A stretch of 58,472 nt of DNA from positions 1-58,472 of the forward strand of contig JACCZE010000230.1 of the NCBI GenBank assembly GCA_013696105.1. The letters are read 5' to 3'. The notes below the pieces were generated by a model. That model searched no databases and was not told the origin of the DNA. It worked only from the letters and a program-made list of their open reading frames with translations. Positions 39,443 through 48,124 of the stretch are shown here, one piece after another; the stretch's first letter is position 1, and the number at the start of each line of letters is the position of its first letter. This DNA comes from Planctomycetota bacterium (GTDB lineage Bacteria; Planctomycetota; UBA11346). The translations under genes and the position numbers were made by a program.

Positions 39443-42319
39443 ATGGCAACCCATCGCATCGACATCGTCGCGGCCTCGCCAGCGACGGACCACCACCTGG
39501 CGCACGAAGCGAAACTGTTGGGGCTGGACCACATCCGGGATATCCGCCGCAGTCGCTATTACCTGGTGCAGGGGCAGGTGGACGTCCGCGCTGCGACCAG
39601 GCTGGCTGAGACCCTGCTCTGCGACCCCGTGATCGAGCGCGCCGTTCTGACACCGCCTCCGGTGCAGGGTCGTCGGGTCATCGAGGTCCAGCGCAAGACC
39701 GGGGTCATGGATCCCGTCGAAGCCTCGATCATCAAGGGCGCCGCCGATCTCGGCATCACGCTGACCCTGGTGCGGGTCGGTACCCGCGTCGAGCTGGCTG
39801 GCGGAAGCGACGACGATCTCGCGCGACTGGCCTGGAAGTCCCTCGCCAACCAGGCGATCGAAGAGGTCGCCATCGACCCGTCCGAACCGGTGCGCTTGAA
39901 GGCTCCCGGCGGCACCGACCGCCACCCGCGGACCGAGGTCGATATCGCCAAGCTCGACGATGCCGGATTGGTCGAGCTGTCGCGAGCCGGCACGCTCAGC
40001 CTCACCCTCGAGGAGATGCGCGCGATCCAGGAGCACTTCCGCGCCGCTGGACGCATACCCACCGACATCGAGCTTGAGTCCCTCGCCCAGACCTGGTCCG
40101 AGCATTGCGTGCACAAGACGCTCAAAGGCGTGGTCGAGTATACCGGACCGACGGGGGTCGACGGCCCGACCGCGACCATCGTCATCGACAACCTGCTCAA
40201 GCAGACCATCGCGCGCGCAACCACCGAGCTGGCTGCCCCCTGGTGCCTGTCGGTCTTCAAGGACAACAGCGGGGTCATCGCCTTCGATGACCACTACGGC
40301 GTCTGCATCAAGGTAGAAACCCACAACCGGCCATCGGCGATCGAGCCCTACGGCGGCGCGAACACCGGTCTAGGAGGGGTGGTCCGCGATGTCATCGGCA
40401 CCGGCGTCGGCGCCAAGCCCATCTTCAGCACCGACGTCTTCTGCTTCGGCGAGCTCGATGCGGATGCGGCCGATCTTCCGCCCGGCACCATCCACCCGCG
40501 GCGCCTGATGCGCGGCGTGGTGTCCGGAGTACGCGACTACGGCAATCGCATGGGCATCCCCACGGTCAACGGCGCGATCCGCTTCGATCGCCGGTTCGTC
40601 GGCAATCCCCTGGTCTTCTGCGGCACGGCCGGACTGATCCCGCGCGCGGCGGTCGAGAAGGCGGCACTGGTCGGCGACCACATCCTGGTGATCGGCGGCC
40701 GCACCGGTCGCGACGGCATCCATGGCGCGACCTTCAGCAGCGCCGAGCTGACCCACGAATCCGAAGTGGTGTCCAGCGGCGCGGTGCAGATCGGCAACGC
40801 CATCGAAGAGAAGAAGGTCCTCGACACCATGCTCCAGGCCCGCGATGCGGGCTGCTTCAGCGCCATCACCGACTGCGGCGCGGGCGGGCTATCGAGCGCC
40901 GTCGGCGAGATGGCGGGCGAACGCGGATGCCATGTCCACCTCGATCGCGTGCCGCTGAAGTACGCCGGACTGAGCTACACCGAGATCTGGATCAGCGAGT
41001 CGCAGGAGCGCATGGTCGCCGCGGTTCCCGAAGCGAAACTGAAGCAGGCCCTCGCGATCTTCGCCGCCGAAGGCGTGGATGCGACCGCGATCGGCATCGT
41101 CACGGATACCCACCGCCTGGAGCTGTTCTACCACGGTGAACAGGTCGGCGATCTCGCGATGCACTTCCTGCACGACGGCGTCCCGCGGCTCAAACGCACG
41201 GCGCGTTTCACGCCGCACGCCGAAGCCGACGCGCACCTGCCGCCGTGCGCGGACATCGCCGACGCGCTCGCGCGCGTGCTCTCGCGGCCGAATGTCGCAA
41301 GCAAGGAATGGGTGATCCGCCAGTACGACCACGAGGTCCAGGCGGGTTCGATCGTCAAGCCGCTGGTCGGTGCGACCCACGACGGACCCAGCGATGGCGC
41401 GGTGGTCGCTCCGCTGGTGGGGAATAACCGCGGGGTCGCGGTGGCCTGCGGCCTGAACACCAACTTCAGCGACTGGGACGCCTACCACGCCGCCGCAGCC
41501 GGCATCGAAGAAGCGCTGCGCAACCTGGTCTGCGTCGGCGCGCCGCTCGGGCAGGTGGCGATCCTCGACAATTTCAGCTGGGCCAAGTGCACGGATCCGG
41601 AAGTGTTCGGCGCGCTCGTGCGCGCGTGCCAGGCGTGCTACGACCTGGCGATGTACTTCGGTACGCCCTTCATCTCGGGCAAGGACAGCCTCTCGAACGA
41701 GTTCACCTACCACGGCCTCACCATCCGCATTCCGCATACGCTTCTGATCACCGCGATGACGGTGATGCCGGACATCGCCAAGTCGGTGACCATGGATGCG
41801 AAACGCGCGGGCGACTCGGTGATCCTCGTCGGCCGCACGCGCAACGAGCTCGGCGGCAGCGAGTACCTGGCGATGCTCGGCGTCCCCGGCGGCATCGTGC
41901 CCAAGCTCGATCGCGCCCTCTCGCTGCCGATGCTCGAGGCCGTATCGGCGTGCTGCCAGGCCGGCGTGGTCTCGGCCGCGCACGATTGCTCCGATGGCGG
42001 CCTCGGCGTCACCCTCGCCGAGATGGCGTTCTCCGGCGGCCTGGGCATGGACATCGACGCGGACCGCGCGCCTCGCGACGGCATCGCGCGACTCGATCAG
42101 CTGCTGTTCAGCGAATCCAACAGCCGCATCGTCATCACCGTCCCCGCAGCGCGACTGGCCGAGGCCGAGCGGCTGCTCGCGGATGTCCCGCATGCGGTCA
42201 TCGGGCAGGTCACCGCCGGGCCGCAGCTGGTGATCCGCGGCCTCGGTGGCGCCTGCCGCGCCCCGCTGGCGGATCTGAAGGCGGCGTGGCAGCGACCGTT
42301 GAGCATCATGGAGGGGTGA
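39443..42319 (+). CDS. purL: Phosphoribosylformylglycinamidine synthase, fused PurS-PurL
   Basis: 958 aa. The first ~80 residues (MATHRIDIVAASPATDHHLA, then SRYYLVQGQVDV) look like PurS and the rest like the ATP-grasp-type PurL ligase. PurL motifs are SEHCVHKTLKGVVEYTG, KVETHNRPSAIEPYGGANTGLGGVVRD, FGTPFISGKDSLSNEF and SDGGLGVTLAEMAFSGG. The glutaminase PurQ is absent, so ammonia must come from a separate PurQ. It catalyses the fourth step of purine synthesis. No Shine-Dalgarno is evident at 39443. Confidence 0.93.
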   Translation: MATHRIDIVAASPATDHHLAHEAKLLGLDHIRDIRRSRYYLVQGQVDVRAATRLAETLLCDPVIERAVLTPPPVQGRRVIEVQRKTGVMDPVEASIIKGAADLGITLTLVRVGTRVELAGGSDDDLARLAWKSLANQAIEEVAIDPSEPVRLKAPGGTDRHPRTEVDIAKLDDAGLVELSRAGTLSLTLEEMRAIQEHFRAAGRIPTDIELESLAQTWSEHCVHKTLKGVVEYTGPTGVDGPTATIVIDNLLKQTIARATTELAAPWCLSVFKDNSGVIAFDDHYGVCIKVETHNRPSAIEPYGGANTGLGGVVRDVIGTGVGAKPIFSTDVFCFGELDADAADLPPGTIHPRRLMRGVVSGVRDYGNRMGIPTVNGAIRFDRRFVGNPLVFCGTAGLIPRAAVEKAALVGDHILVIGGRTGRDGIHGATFSSAELTHESEVVSSGAVQIGNAIEEKKVLDTMLQARDAGCFSAITDCGAGGLSSAVGEMAGERGCHVHLDRVPLKYAGLSYTEIWISESQERMVAAVPEAKLKQALAIFAAEGVDATAIGIVTDTHRLELFYHGEQVGDLAMHFLHDGVPRLKRTARFTPHAEADAHLPPCADIADALARVLSRPNVASKEWVIRQYDHEVQAGSIVKPLVGATHDGPSDGAVVAPLVGNNRGVAVACGLNTNFSDWDAYHAAAAGIEEALRNLVCVGAPLGQVAILDNFSWAKCTDPEVFGALVRACQACYDLAMYFGTPFISGKDSLSNEFTYHGLTIRIPHTLLITAMTVMPDIAKSVTMDAKRAGDSVILVGRTRNELGGSEYLAMLGVPGGIVPKLDRALSLPMLEAVSACCQAGVVSAAHDCSDGGLGVTLAEMAFSGGLGMDIDADRAPRDGIARLDQLLFSESNSRIVITVPAARLAEAERLLADVPHAVIGQVTAGPQLVIRGLGGACRAPLADLKAAWQRPLSIMEG

Positions 42320-42384
42320 GGCCGCTCGCAGGGGGCCAGTCGCCTGGTTGCAGTAAGGGACCCGGACCCACACTGCTGCCCCCC

Positions 42385-43893
42385 ATGCTGGCCTTCTATC
42401 TCATCGCAGCCGCCGTGCTGCTGCTCCTGAACGCATTCTTCGTGCTCGCCGAATTCGCCGCGGTCAAGGTGCGCGGTTCCAAGATCGAGGAGATGGTCAA
42501 CCAGGGCAACGCCCGCGCCAAGCTCGTCCAGCACATCAACGAGAACCTCGACGAGTACCTGTCGGTCTGCCAGGTGGGCATCACCTTCGCCTCGATCGCG
42601 CTCGGCTTCGTCGGCGAGCCGATGGCGAAGATGCTGATCCAGCCGATGGTCGAAAACGTCGCGGGCGCCTACTCCGAACAGGTTTCGCACACCATCGCCA
42701 CCGTCATCGGCGTCTTCATCGTCTCGGCGATCCACATCCTCTTCGGCGAACAGATCCCCAAGCTCATCGCGCTGCGCCTGTCCGAACGCGCGGCGACCTG
42801 GACGGCCGTGCCCTTGCGCGTCTCGCGCGCGATCTTCTTCGTCCCGCTCTGGCTGCTCAACGGCGCCTCGCAGCTGATCCTGCGCGTGTTCGGCCTGCAC
42901 AAGACCGGCGAGGGCGAGGAGCATTCCGAGGACGAGCTGCGCATCATCCTCGACCGCTCGCAATCGACCGGCGTGATGTCGTTCCGCCGGCTGCTGTTCA
43001 TGGAGAACATCTTCGAGCTCGGCGAGTTGAAGGTCGTCGACGCCATGCGCCGCCGTACGAGCGTGCGTTTTCTCCACCAGCATGCGCCCTGGGACATGAA
43101 TCTCGAGGTGCTGCGCAGCTACCGCTATTCCCGGTTCCCGCTCTTGGACAATGAGCACGCCGAGAAGCCATTCGGCATCATCCACGTGAAGGATCTGCTC
43201 CTGCAGCCGGCGGCGGAGCCCGATCTGGAGAAGCTCGCCCGGCCCTACCTGATCACCTCCGAGTCCACTCCGCTCGAGAACCTGCTCGCGGACATGCAGC
43301 GCCGGCGCACCCACGTCGCCATCGTCATCGGTGCCGAGGGGGTTTGGACCGGCTTCATCACCATGGAAGACATCATCGAGGAGATCATCGGCACGGTGAC
43401 TGACGAATTCGAGGCCGATGCTCCGATAGAACTCGGCGATGTCATCACCACCGGGCGCATCGTGCTCGGAGTCGAAGCGAAGACCCTAGCGGCGGCGATC
43501 CGCATCGCGCTCGGCCGGATCCCGGTCGGAGACCTCGGCCAGGATACCGAGACCGTGATCAAGGCGGTGCTCGAACGCGAGCGCATCGCCGGTACCTACC
43601 TGGGCAAGGGGGTCGCCCTGCCGCACGCGCGTATTCCCGGGCTCCCCAAGCCGATCCTGCTCTTCATCCGCTCCGACGAAGGCATCCCGGTGGAGGGCAC
43701 CAGCGAGCGCGCGAATCTCCTGTTCGTCCTGCTGACGCCCGCGGGCATGGCCCGTGTCCATCAACGCCTGCAGGCGCGCATCGCCGGGATCCTCGAGAAC
43801 AGCGAGTACGTCGAAGACCGCCTGCGCAACGCCGAGACCCCGGCCGAGGTGCTGGATGTCATCCGTACGGGTGAGCAGGCCAGCCTCGACTGA
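42385..43893 (+). CDS. CNNM-CBS transporter-type protein fused to a PTS EIIA-like domain
   Basis: 502 aa. Residues ~1-180 form the CNNM (DUF21) membrane domain with four hydrophobic segments (LIAAAVLLLLNAFFVLAEF at the start). CBS-pair domain spans ~200-345 with YSRFPLLDNEHAEKPFGIIHVKDLL. Residues ~355-502 match PtsN/EIIA type-2 domains; the phosphorylatable histidine is H414 in KGVALPHARIPGLP. CNNM proteins are linked to Mg/Co efflux; CBS domains usually sense nucleotides. The EIIA part would add a phosphate input. Starts 65 bases after purL. Confidence 0.88.
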   Translation: MLAFYLIAAAVLLLLNAFFVLAEFAAVKVRGSKIEEMVNQGNARAKLVQHINENLDEYLSVCQVGITFASIALGFVGEPMAKMLIQPMVENVAGAYSEQVSHTIATVIGVFIVSAIHILFGEQIPKLIALRLSERAATWTAVPLRVSRAIFFVPLWLLNGASQLILRVFGLHKTGEGEEHSEDELRIILDRSQSTGVMSFRRLLFMENIFELGELKVVDAMRRRTSVRFLHQHAPWDMNLEVLRSYRYSRFPLLDNEHAEKPFGIIHVKDLLLQPAAEPDLEKLARPYLITSESTPLENLLADMQRRRTHVAIVIGAEGVWTGFITMEDIIEEIIGTVTDEFEADAPIELGDVITTGRIVLGVEAKTLAAAIRIALGRIPVGDLGQDTETVIKAVLERERIAGTYLGKGVALPHARIPGLPKPILLFIRSDEGIPVEGTSERANLLFVLLTPAGMARVHQRLQARIAGILENSEYVEDRLRNAETPAEVLDVIRTGEQASLD

Positions 43894-43948
43894 CGACGGC
43901 TCAGCATGCACGCGCTTGCTCGCATCGCCCACCATCGACACTGGTGGG

Positions 43949-44485
43949 ATGCCCCAGTTCGGCGGTGAGACCGTCATCTCGAAGGACGTCAAGCTGATCC
44001 TCATGGATTGCTTCGAGACTCTCGTCGAGCTCGATGACCGGCGCTACGTGCCCAGGCAGGGCATCGGCGATTTCCTGCGCCATTTCGTCCGCGATGCCAA
44101 GGTGCCCGTGGTGGTGGTCAGCGACGCCGGCGAGGACCTGCTGAAAGCAGCCTTGGCTCAGGCCAATCTGCGTCATCTCATCACCGCCATCTACCATGCC
44201 GGCAATGCATCAGAGCCGTTGGACGGCGGCCGCACGCGCAAACGCCTCGATGTGCCGTTGCGCGACTTCAAGGTCCAGGCGGCAGACGCCGTCTTCATCG
44301 GCGACAGCCCGCTCGACGCGCAAGCCGCCCAACACCACGGCGTGCCCTTCATCCGCGTGCCGCGCAGCGAGGACGCGATGTTCAGCTTCACCACCCTGGT
44401 GACCGGTCCGAGCCGCTATCGCAGTGTGGACTTCTCGAACGTCCTGGAGGAGCGCTATCGCAAGGAACCCGAGAAGGAGGAATGA
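43949..44485 (+). CDS. HAD-family hydrolase-like protein
   Basis: 178 aa. The nucleophile motif is LILMDCFETLVELDD: the first Asp is present, but the second Asp of DxD is Phe, as in haloacid-dehalogenase-type members. The C-terminal acidic motif is FIGDSPLDAQAAQHHGVPF and VVVSDAGEDLL supplies motif II Ser. Mg-dependent phosphatase activity is possible but uncertain. ATG at 43949 follows GGTGGG closely; the longer frame upstream is shadow. Ends just before heptamer array E. Confidence 0.75.
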   Translation: MPQFGGETVISKDVKLILMDCFETLVELDDRRYVPRQGIGDFLRHFVRDAKVPVVVVSDAGEDLLKAALAQANLRHLITAIYHAGNASEPLDGGRTRKRLDVPLRDFKVQAADAVFIGDSPLDAQAAQHHGVPFIRVPRSEDAMFSFTTLVTGPSRYRSVDFSNVLEERYRKEPEKEE

Positions 44486-44510
44486 GGACAGGGGTGCTCC
44501 GTCCTCCGTC

Positions 44511-44614
44511 CTCCGTGCTCCGTCTCCTTTGAATTCGTCCTTCGCGCCGATACCCATCAACGAGACCGGCCTCCGACCCCGAGACGGAGGACGGAGGACC
44601 GAGCACGGAGCACG
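44511..44614. repeat. 104-bp hairpin element, copy 1
   Basis: Heptamer arms flank a ~50-bp unique core (starts TTTGAATTCGTCC). It is repeated at 44655-44758 with two mismatches in 104 bases, found by eye at 44533/44677 (A/G) and 44579/44723 (C/A). Confidence 0.9.
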
Positions 44615-44654
44615 TTCCCCGTAGGAGTTACCGAGGACAGCGAGTCTCCGGGTT

Positions 44655-44758
44655 CTCCGTGCTCCGTCTCCTTTGAGTTCGTCCTTCGCGCCGATACCCA
44701 TCAACGAGACCGGCCTCCGACCACGAGACGGAGGACGGAGGACCGAGCACGGAGCACG
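44655..44758. repeat. 104-bp hairpin element, copy 2
   Basis: Direct repeat of 44511-44614, offset by 144 bases. The core is as well conserved as the arms, so the whole element was copied, not only the heptamers. Confidence 0.9.
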
Positions 44759-44831
44759 GTCCCTCCAGCACGGAGCACGTATCCCCCAGGCCCTCCCTTC
44801 CCTTGCGCGAACCACCATCGATTCTCGCCCC

Positions 44832-45479
44832 ATGGCCTTCGCGGTGCATCCGATCCCGACCTGCCTGATCCAGTCCGTCGGCATGCTCATCCTGCGTCCG
44901 CTGGTGCTGTTCACCTTCCGCACCAGGGTCAGGCGCGCGCGCGGTTCGGACGCGACGCCCTGCGTGTACGCGGCGAACCACCGCAGCTTCTTCGACCCGC
45001 CGTTCGTCGGCATGTGGGTGCGCGAACCGTTGTCGTATTTCGCGCGCGGGGACCTCTGGAAGAACCACTTCTTCCGCTTCATCCTCGGGATGATGCACGG
45101 CATCCCGGTCGATCGGGAGCATCCCGGCATGTCGAGCATGAAGGGGGCGGTGGAGCGTCTGCGCTCGGGCATCTCCGTCCTGGTGTTCCCGGAAGGCACG
45201 CGCACGCGATCGGGCAGGGTGGGTCCGATGCGCGACGGCCCTGCGCTGTTCGCCCGCCGCGCCGGTGTCCCCGTGGTGCCGGTCTACGTCCATCGTACCG
45301 AGTTCTGCTGGCCGCGCGGAGGGGTGGTGCCGCGGCTGTCCGGCGGCCGGCTCGAGATCCGTTTCGGATCGCCGCTCATCGCTCCGCGGCGATTGCCTCC
45401 ACGTGAACAGGACGCCTGGGTGACCCGGCGGCTCCAACGCTGGATGCTCGCGCAGGAACGCGACCTCTACCGCTCGTGA
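44832..45479 (+). CDS. PlsC-like 1-acylglycerol-3-phosphate acyltransferase
   Basis: 215 aa. The acyltransferase catalytic motif HX4D is NHRSFFDPP, and the second motif is FPEGTRTRSGRVG near residues 118-130; PVVPVYVHR follows. An N-terminal hydrophobic stretch (SVGMLILRPLVLF) suits membrane attachment. Probably acylates lysophosphatidic acid or a related lipid. ATG at 44832 is chosen; the open frame upstream runs through repeat element copy 2 and is not gene-like. Confidence 0.87.
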   Translation: MAFAVHPIPTCLIQSVGMLILRPLVLFTFRTRVRRARGSDATPCVYAANHRSFFDPPFVGMWVREPLSYFARGDLWKNHFFRFILGMMHGIPVDREHPGMSSMKGAVERLRSGISVLVFPEGTRTRSGRVGPMRDGPALFARRAGVPVVPVYVHRTEFCWPRGGVVPRLSGGRLEIRFGSPLIAPRRLPPREQDAWVTRRLQRWMLAQERDLYRS

Positions 45480-45525
45480 TCGGCTCTGGCGTTGCACTGC
45501 CTGCTGCGCGAGGACACTGCGCGCG

Positions 45526-47100
45526 ATGGACTCCACCGCCCCCCGACCCGTCGATTACGAGGCTCGCCTCCCCGAGGGTCAGCGGTGGCTGAACCGCACC
45601 TGCGAGAACTGGATCTTCGCGTTCCTGGTCGCGATGGCGATCCGCCATTTCGTGATCGAAGCTTTCCGCATCCCCACCGGATCGATGGAGCCGATGCTCT
45701 ACGGCGACCCCGGCTTCCTGAAGGGGGACCATGTCGTCGTCGACAAGTTCTTCGTGCGCTTCACCGGCGTCGATCGCTGGGACGTCACCGTGTTCCAGTT
45801 TCCCCAGCCCGAGATCGAGGGTAGCAACAACGACGCGCGTCCCGCCGTGGCCGCGGACGGCAAGCGGCTCGACAAGCCCTTGATCAAGCCGCTGATGTAT
45901 CGGAATTTCGTCAAGCGCTGCGTCATCCTGCCAGGAGACACCTTCTTCATCGCGAACGGGAACGTGTACCTCAAGCAGGGCGATGGTTTCCAGGTGGCTC
46001 GCAAGCCGCCGAAAGTCCAGGAAGCGTTGTGGCATGAAGTCTATCGCTCCGGCGCGCAGGCCGGTCACCTGCCCTGGAATGGGAGCGGCGGCAGCACCGT
46101 GGCCGCTCGTGACGGGAGCGCGATCGACCTCACGCTCGTCCCGGGTGGCTCGGTCGCCTTCACCCAGCCGTTCCGCAACCTCTACGTGAAGCCCGGGGCG
46201 GTGCGCGTGAAGCGCCTGCCATCGACCGATGACGGCATGGTGGTCGATGTCGCGATGACCCGTCCGCAGTTCACCTACGATCGTGGTGTGATCGGCAACA
46301 TCTGGGACCTCGATCACTGGGAGGTGCAGCGCCTGACCAGCGCGGACCTGGATAACGGCGGGTACGGCACCCAGCTGAACCACTATCAGAAGGAGTGGGT
46401 CGGCGATGTCCGTATCACCGCGCGCATCGCTGCGCTCACCGGTGCGTGCGATCTCATCCTCCGTCATGGCCGCAAGCTCGGCGGACGGCTGCATGTCACC
46501 CAGAACGGCTGGTCCCTCCACGGCACCGATGAACTCGCATCCGAGAAGCCGCTCGCGCAGGGGGCCGACCAGCTCGTCGGTCATGCGGTGTCGATCATCC
46601 ATCTCGACGACCGGCTCGTCGTCGCCGTCGATGGGATGGAGAAGGCCCAGGTCGACGTACCCCAGGTCGACCCCAATCGCCTGCGCACCGAGTTCGCGGT
46701 CGAAGGTGAGGGCTCTCTTTCCCTGGCCGAGGTGACCGTCGAGCGCGACATCCATTACACCAGCAGCTGGGTCCTGACCAATGCCGTGGACGAGAGGCGG
46801 TCGTTCGAAGCCAAGCTCGCCAGCGATCGCCTATCGAGCGAGGAGCGCGACAAGCAGCAGAGCAGACTCGATGACATCGGCCGGATCCGGCTGCAGTTCA
46901 AGGCCAATGATGACGTGTCCGCCTGGGGATGCAGCCCCGAGACCGCGGTCACCGCGCCGAAAGGCGCCTACCTGATGCTCGGCGACAACAGTCCCACGAG
47001 CTGGGATGGACGCGCCTGGGGGTGGGTCCCGGAAGTGAATCTGCGCGGGCATGCCATCGCTGTCGTCCTGCCGCCCAATCGTTGGCGGGTGGTGAAATGA
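45526..47100 (+). CDS. lepB: Signal peptidase I with a large inserted domain
   Basis: 524 aa versus ~250-320 usually. N-terminal membrane segment (~28-45), serine nucleophile S53 in RIPTGSMEPML and lysine base K130 in RNFVKRCVILPGD are present. The conserved GDNS motif sits at residue 486, about 350 residues after the lysine. The insertion includes a beta-rich stretch (~285-405) resembling LamG/concanavalin-like folds and a short coiled stretch (~425-450). It cleaves signal peptides at the outer face of the inner membrane. Confidence 0.9.
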   Translation: MDSTAPRPVDYEARLPEGQRWLNRTCENWIFAFLVAMAIRHFVIEAFRIPTGSMEPMLYGDPGFLKGDHVVVDKFFVRFTGVDRWDVTVFQFPQPEIEGSNNDARPAVAADGKRLDKPLIKPLMYRNFVKRCVILPGDTFFIANGNVYLKQGDGFQVARKPPKVQEALWHEVYRSGAQAGHLPWNGSGGSTVAARDGSAIDLTLVPGGSVAFTQPFRNLYVKPGAVRVKRLPSTDDGMVVDVAMTRPQFTYDRGVIGNIWDLDHWEVQRLTSADLDNGGYGTQLNHYQKEWVGDVRITARIAALTGACDLILRHGRKLGGRLHVTQNGWSLHGTDELASEKPLAQGADQLVGHAVSIIHLDDRLVVAVDGMEKAQVDVPQVDPNRLRTEFAVEGEGSLSLAEVTVERDIHYTSSWVLTNAVDERRSFEAKLASDRLSSEERDKQQSRLDDIGRIRLQFKANDDVSAWGCSPETAVTAPKGAYLMLGDNSPTSWDGRAWGWVPEVNLRGHAIAVVLPPNRWRVVK

Positions 47101-47331
47101 CCCGAACGGCTGCCCTCACCGGTTTCCCCCCGGTTCTCCACCATGAGATGCAATTGAAACAGCTTCTCGCGGCGTGTTACGTTTGTTCGGGGGAGATATC
47201 CCCAAGGCCCTGTAAATACAGCATAAGATGAGTTATTACCCATATATAGGGCTTGAATCAGGGGCTCGGTCCCGGGTCTTCACGCCTGCGCGCGATCGCA
47301 GCGATGCTCGTGGACCCTCGAGTTCTCCACA
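47101..47331 (+). other. lepB-lptB intergenic region
   Basis: 231 bases. A GGGG-AGATAT-CCCC hairpin (47190-47205 region) and a CTGTA/TACAG hairpin (47212-47223) precede an AT-rich stretch (TTATTACCCATATATAGGG) that is the likely lptB promoter. No gene or repeat array seen. Confidence 0.5.
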
Positions 47332-48051
47332 ATGAATCTGTTTTCAGTGAACGGATTGTCAAAAAGGTTCGGGAACCGCTTCGTGGTCTCCGGATTCAAC
47401 ATGTGGGTGAATCCCGGCGAGATCGTCGGCCTGCTCGGCGCGAATGGGGCCGGCAAGAGCACCACCTTCCGGATGGTCGTCGGCTTGTTGCGGCCGGACG
47501 CCGGTTCCATCCATTTCGATGGGCGCGACGTGACGCGCATGCCGATGTACGCGCGCGCTCGGCTGGGGATGGGCTATCTCGCCCAAGAGCCCACGGTCTT
47601 CTCGCAGCTCTCGGTCGCCGACAACGTGCGCATCATCCTCGAGCAGCACTATCCGCGGTCGGAACATGCCAAGCGCGTCGATCAGCTGCTGAACGAACTC
47701 GGTCTGAACCACTTGCGCGACAATCTCGCTCGCGGCCTCTCGGGCGGGGAACGTCGCCGCCTCGAGATCACCCGGGCCCTCGTGGTCGAGCCCAAGCTGC
47801 TGTTCTTCGATGAGCCGTTCGCTGGCGTCGACCCCAAGAGCCGCGCCGATATCACGGCGATCATCCACTCCCTGCGCAAACGGGGCGTGGCGGTGCTGAT
47901 CACCGACCATCATGCGGAAGCCATCCTCGGCATGGTCGACCGCCTCTACGTGATGAAGGCCGGCAGCAACCTCGCCGAGGGCTCCCCGACCGAGATCGTG
48001 GCCAATCAGTCGGTGCGCCAAGAGTACCTGGGCGAGCATTTCCGCCTATGA
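47332..48051 (+). CDS. lptB: LPS export ABC transporter ATPase LptB
   Basis: 239 aa cytoplasmic ATPase that powers LPS extraction by LptFG. Walker A is GANGAGKST, the signature LSGGERRRLEITRAL, and Walker B LLFFDEPFAGVDP; the H-switch is LITDHHAEAIL. The fit to LptB over branched-chain amino acid ATPases rests on the short length and the FDEPFAGVDP and RMPMYARARLGMGYLAQE motifs. Other lpt genes are not in the window. Start ATG has no strong Shine-Dalgarno. Confidence 0.9.
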   Translation: MNLFSVNGLSKRFGNRFVVSGFNMWVNPGEIVGLLGANGAGKSTTFRMVVGLLRPDAGSIHFDGRDVTRMPMYARARLGMGYLAQEPTVFSQLSVADNVRIILEQHYPRSEHAKRVDQLLNELGLNHLRDNLARGLSGGERRRLEITRALVVEPKLLFFDEPFAGVDPKSRADITAIIHSLRKRGVAVLITDHHAEAILGMVDRLYVMKAGSNLAEGSPTEIVANQSVRQEYLGEHFRL

Positions 48052-48124
48052 ATCCCCGTCTGATTCCGCGCAATGAGAGCCATGCCCGCTCGCTACCGCC
48101 CCGGGATCGCAGCGCGAGGCGCTC

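Larger units (their letters stand above)
44494..44787. repeat. Heptamer array E: composite of two hairpin-type elements
   Basis: A gene-free 346-bp region made of CTCCGTC/GACGGAG-type heptamers in left and right arms around a non-repeat core, in two consecutive copies (44511-44614 and 44655-44758). Left-arm units are GTGCTCC, GTCCTCC, GTCCTCC, GTGCTCC; right-arm units GACGGAG, GACGGAG, GACCGAG, CACGGAG. A third right-arm fragment follows at about 44767-44780. Confidence 0.9.

Noticed and set aside
44673-44831. 53-codon extension of the PlsC-like protein
   Set aside because: It reads through repeat element copy 2. The same residues arise in another frame of copy 1, so they come from the repeat, not from a gene.
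47332-48051. lptB as exporter of the double-glycine peptide
   Set aside because: The ATPase has LptB motifs, lacks a C39 peptidase domain and a membrane domain, and lies 10 kb away.
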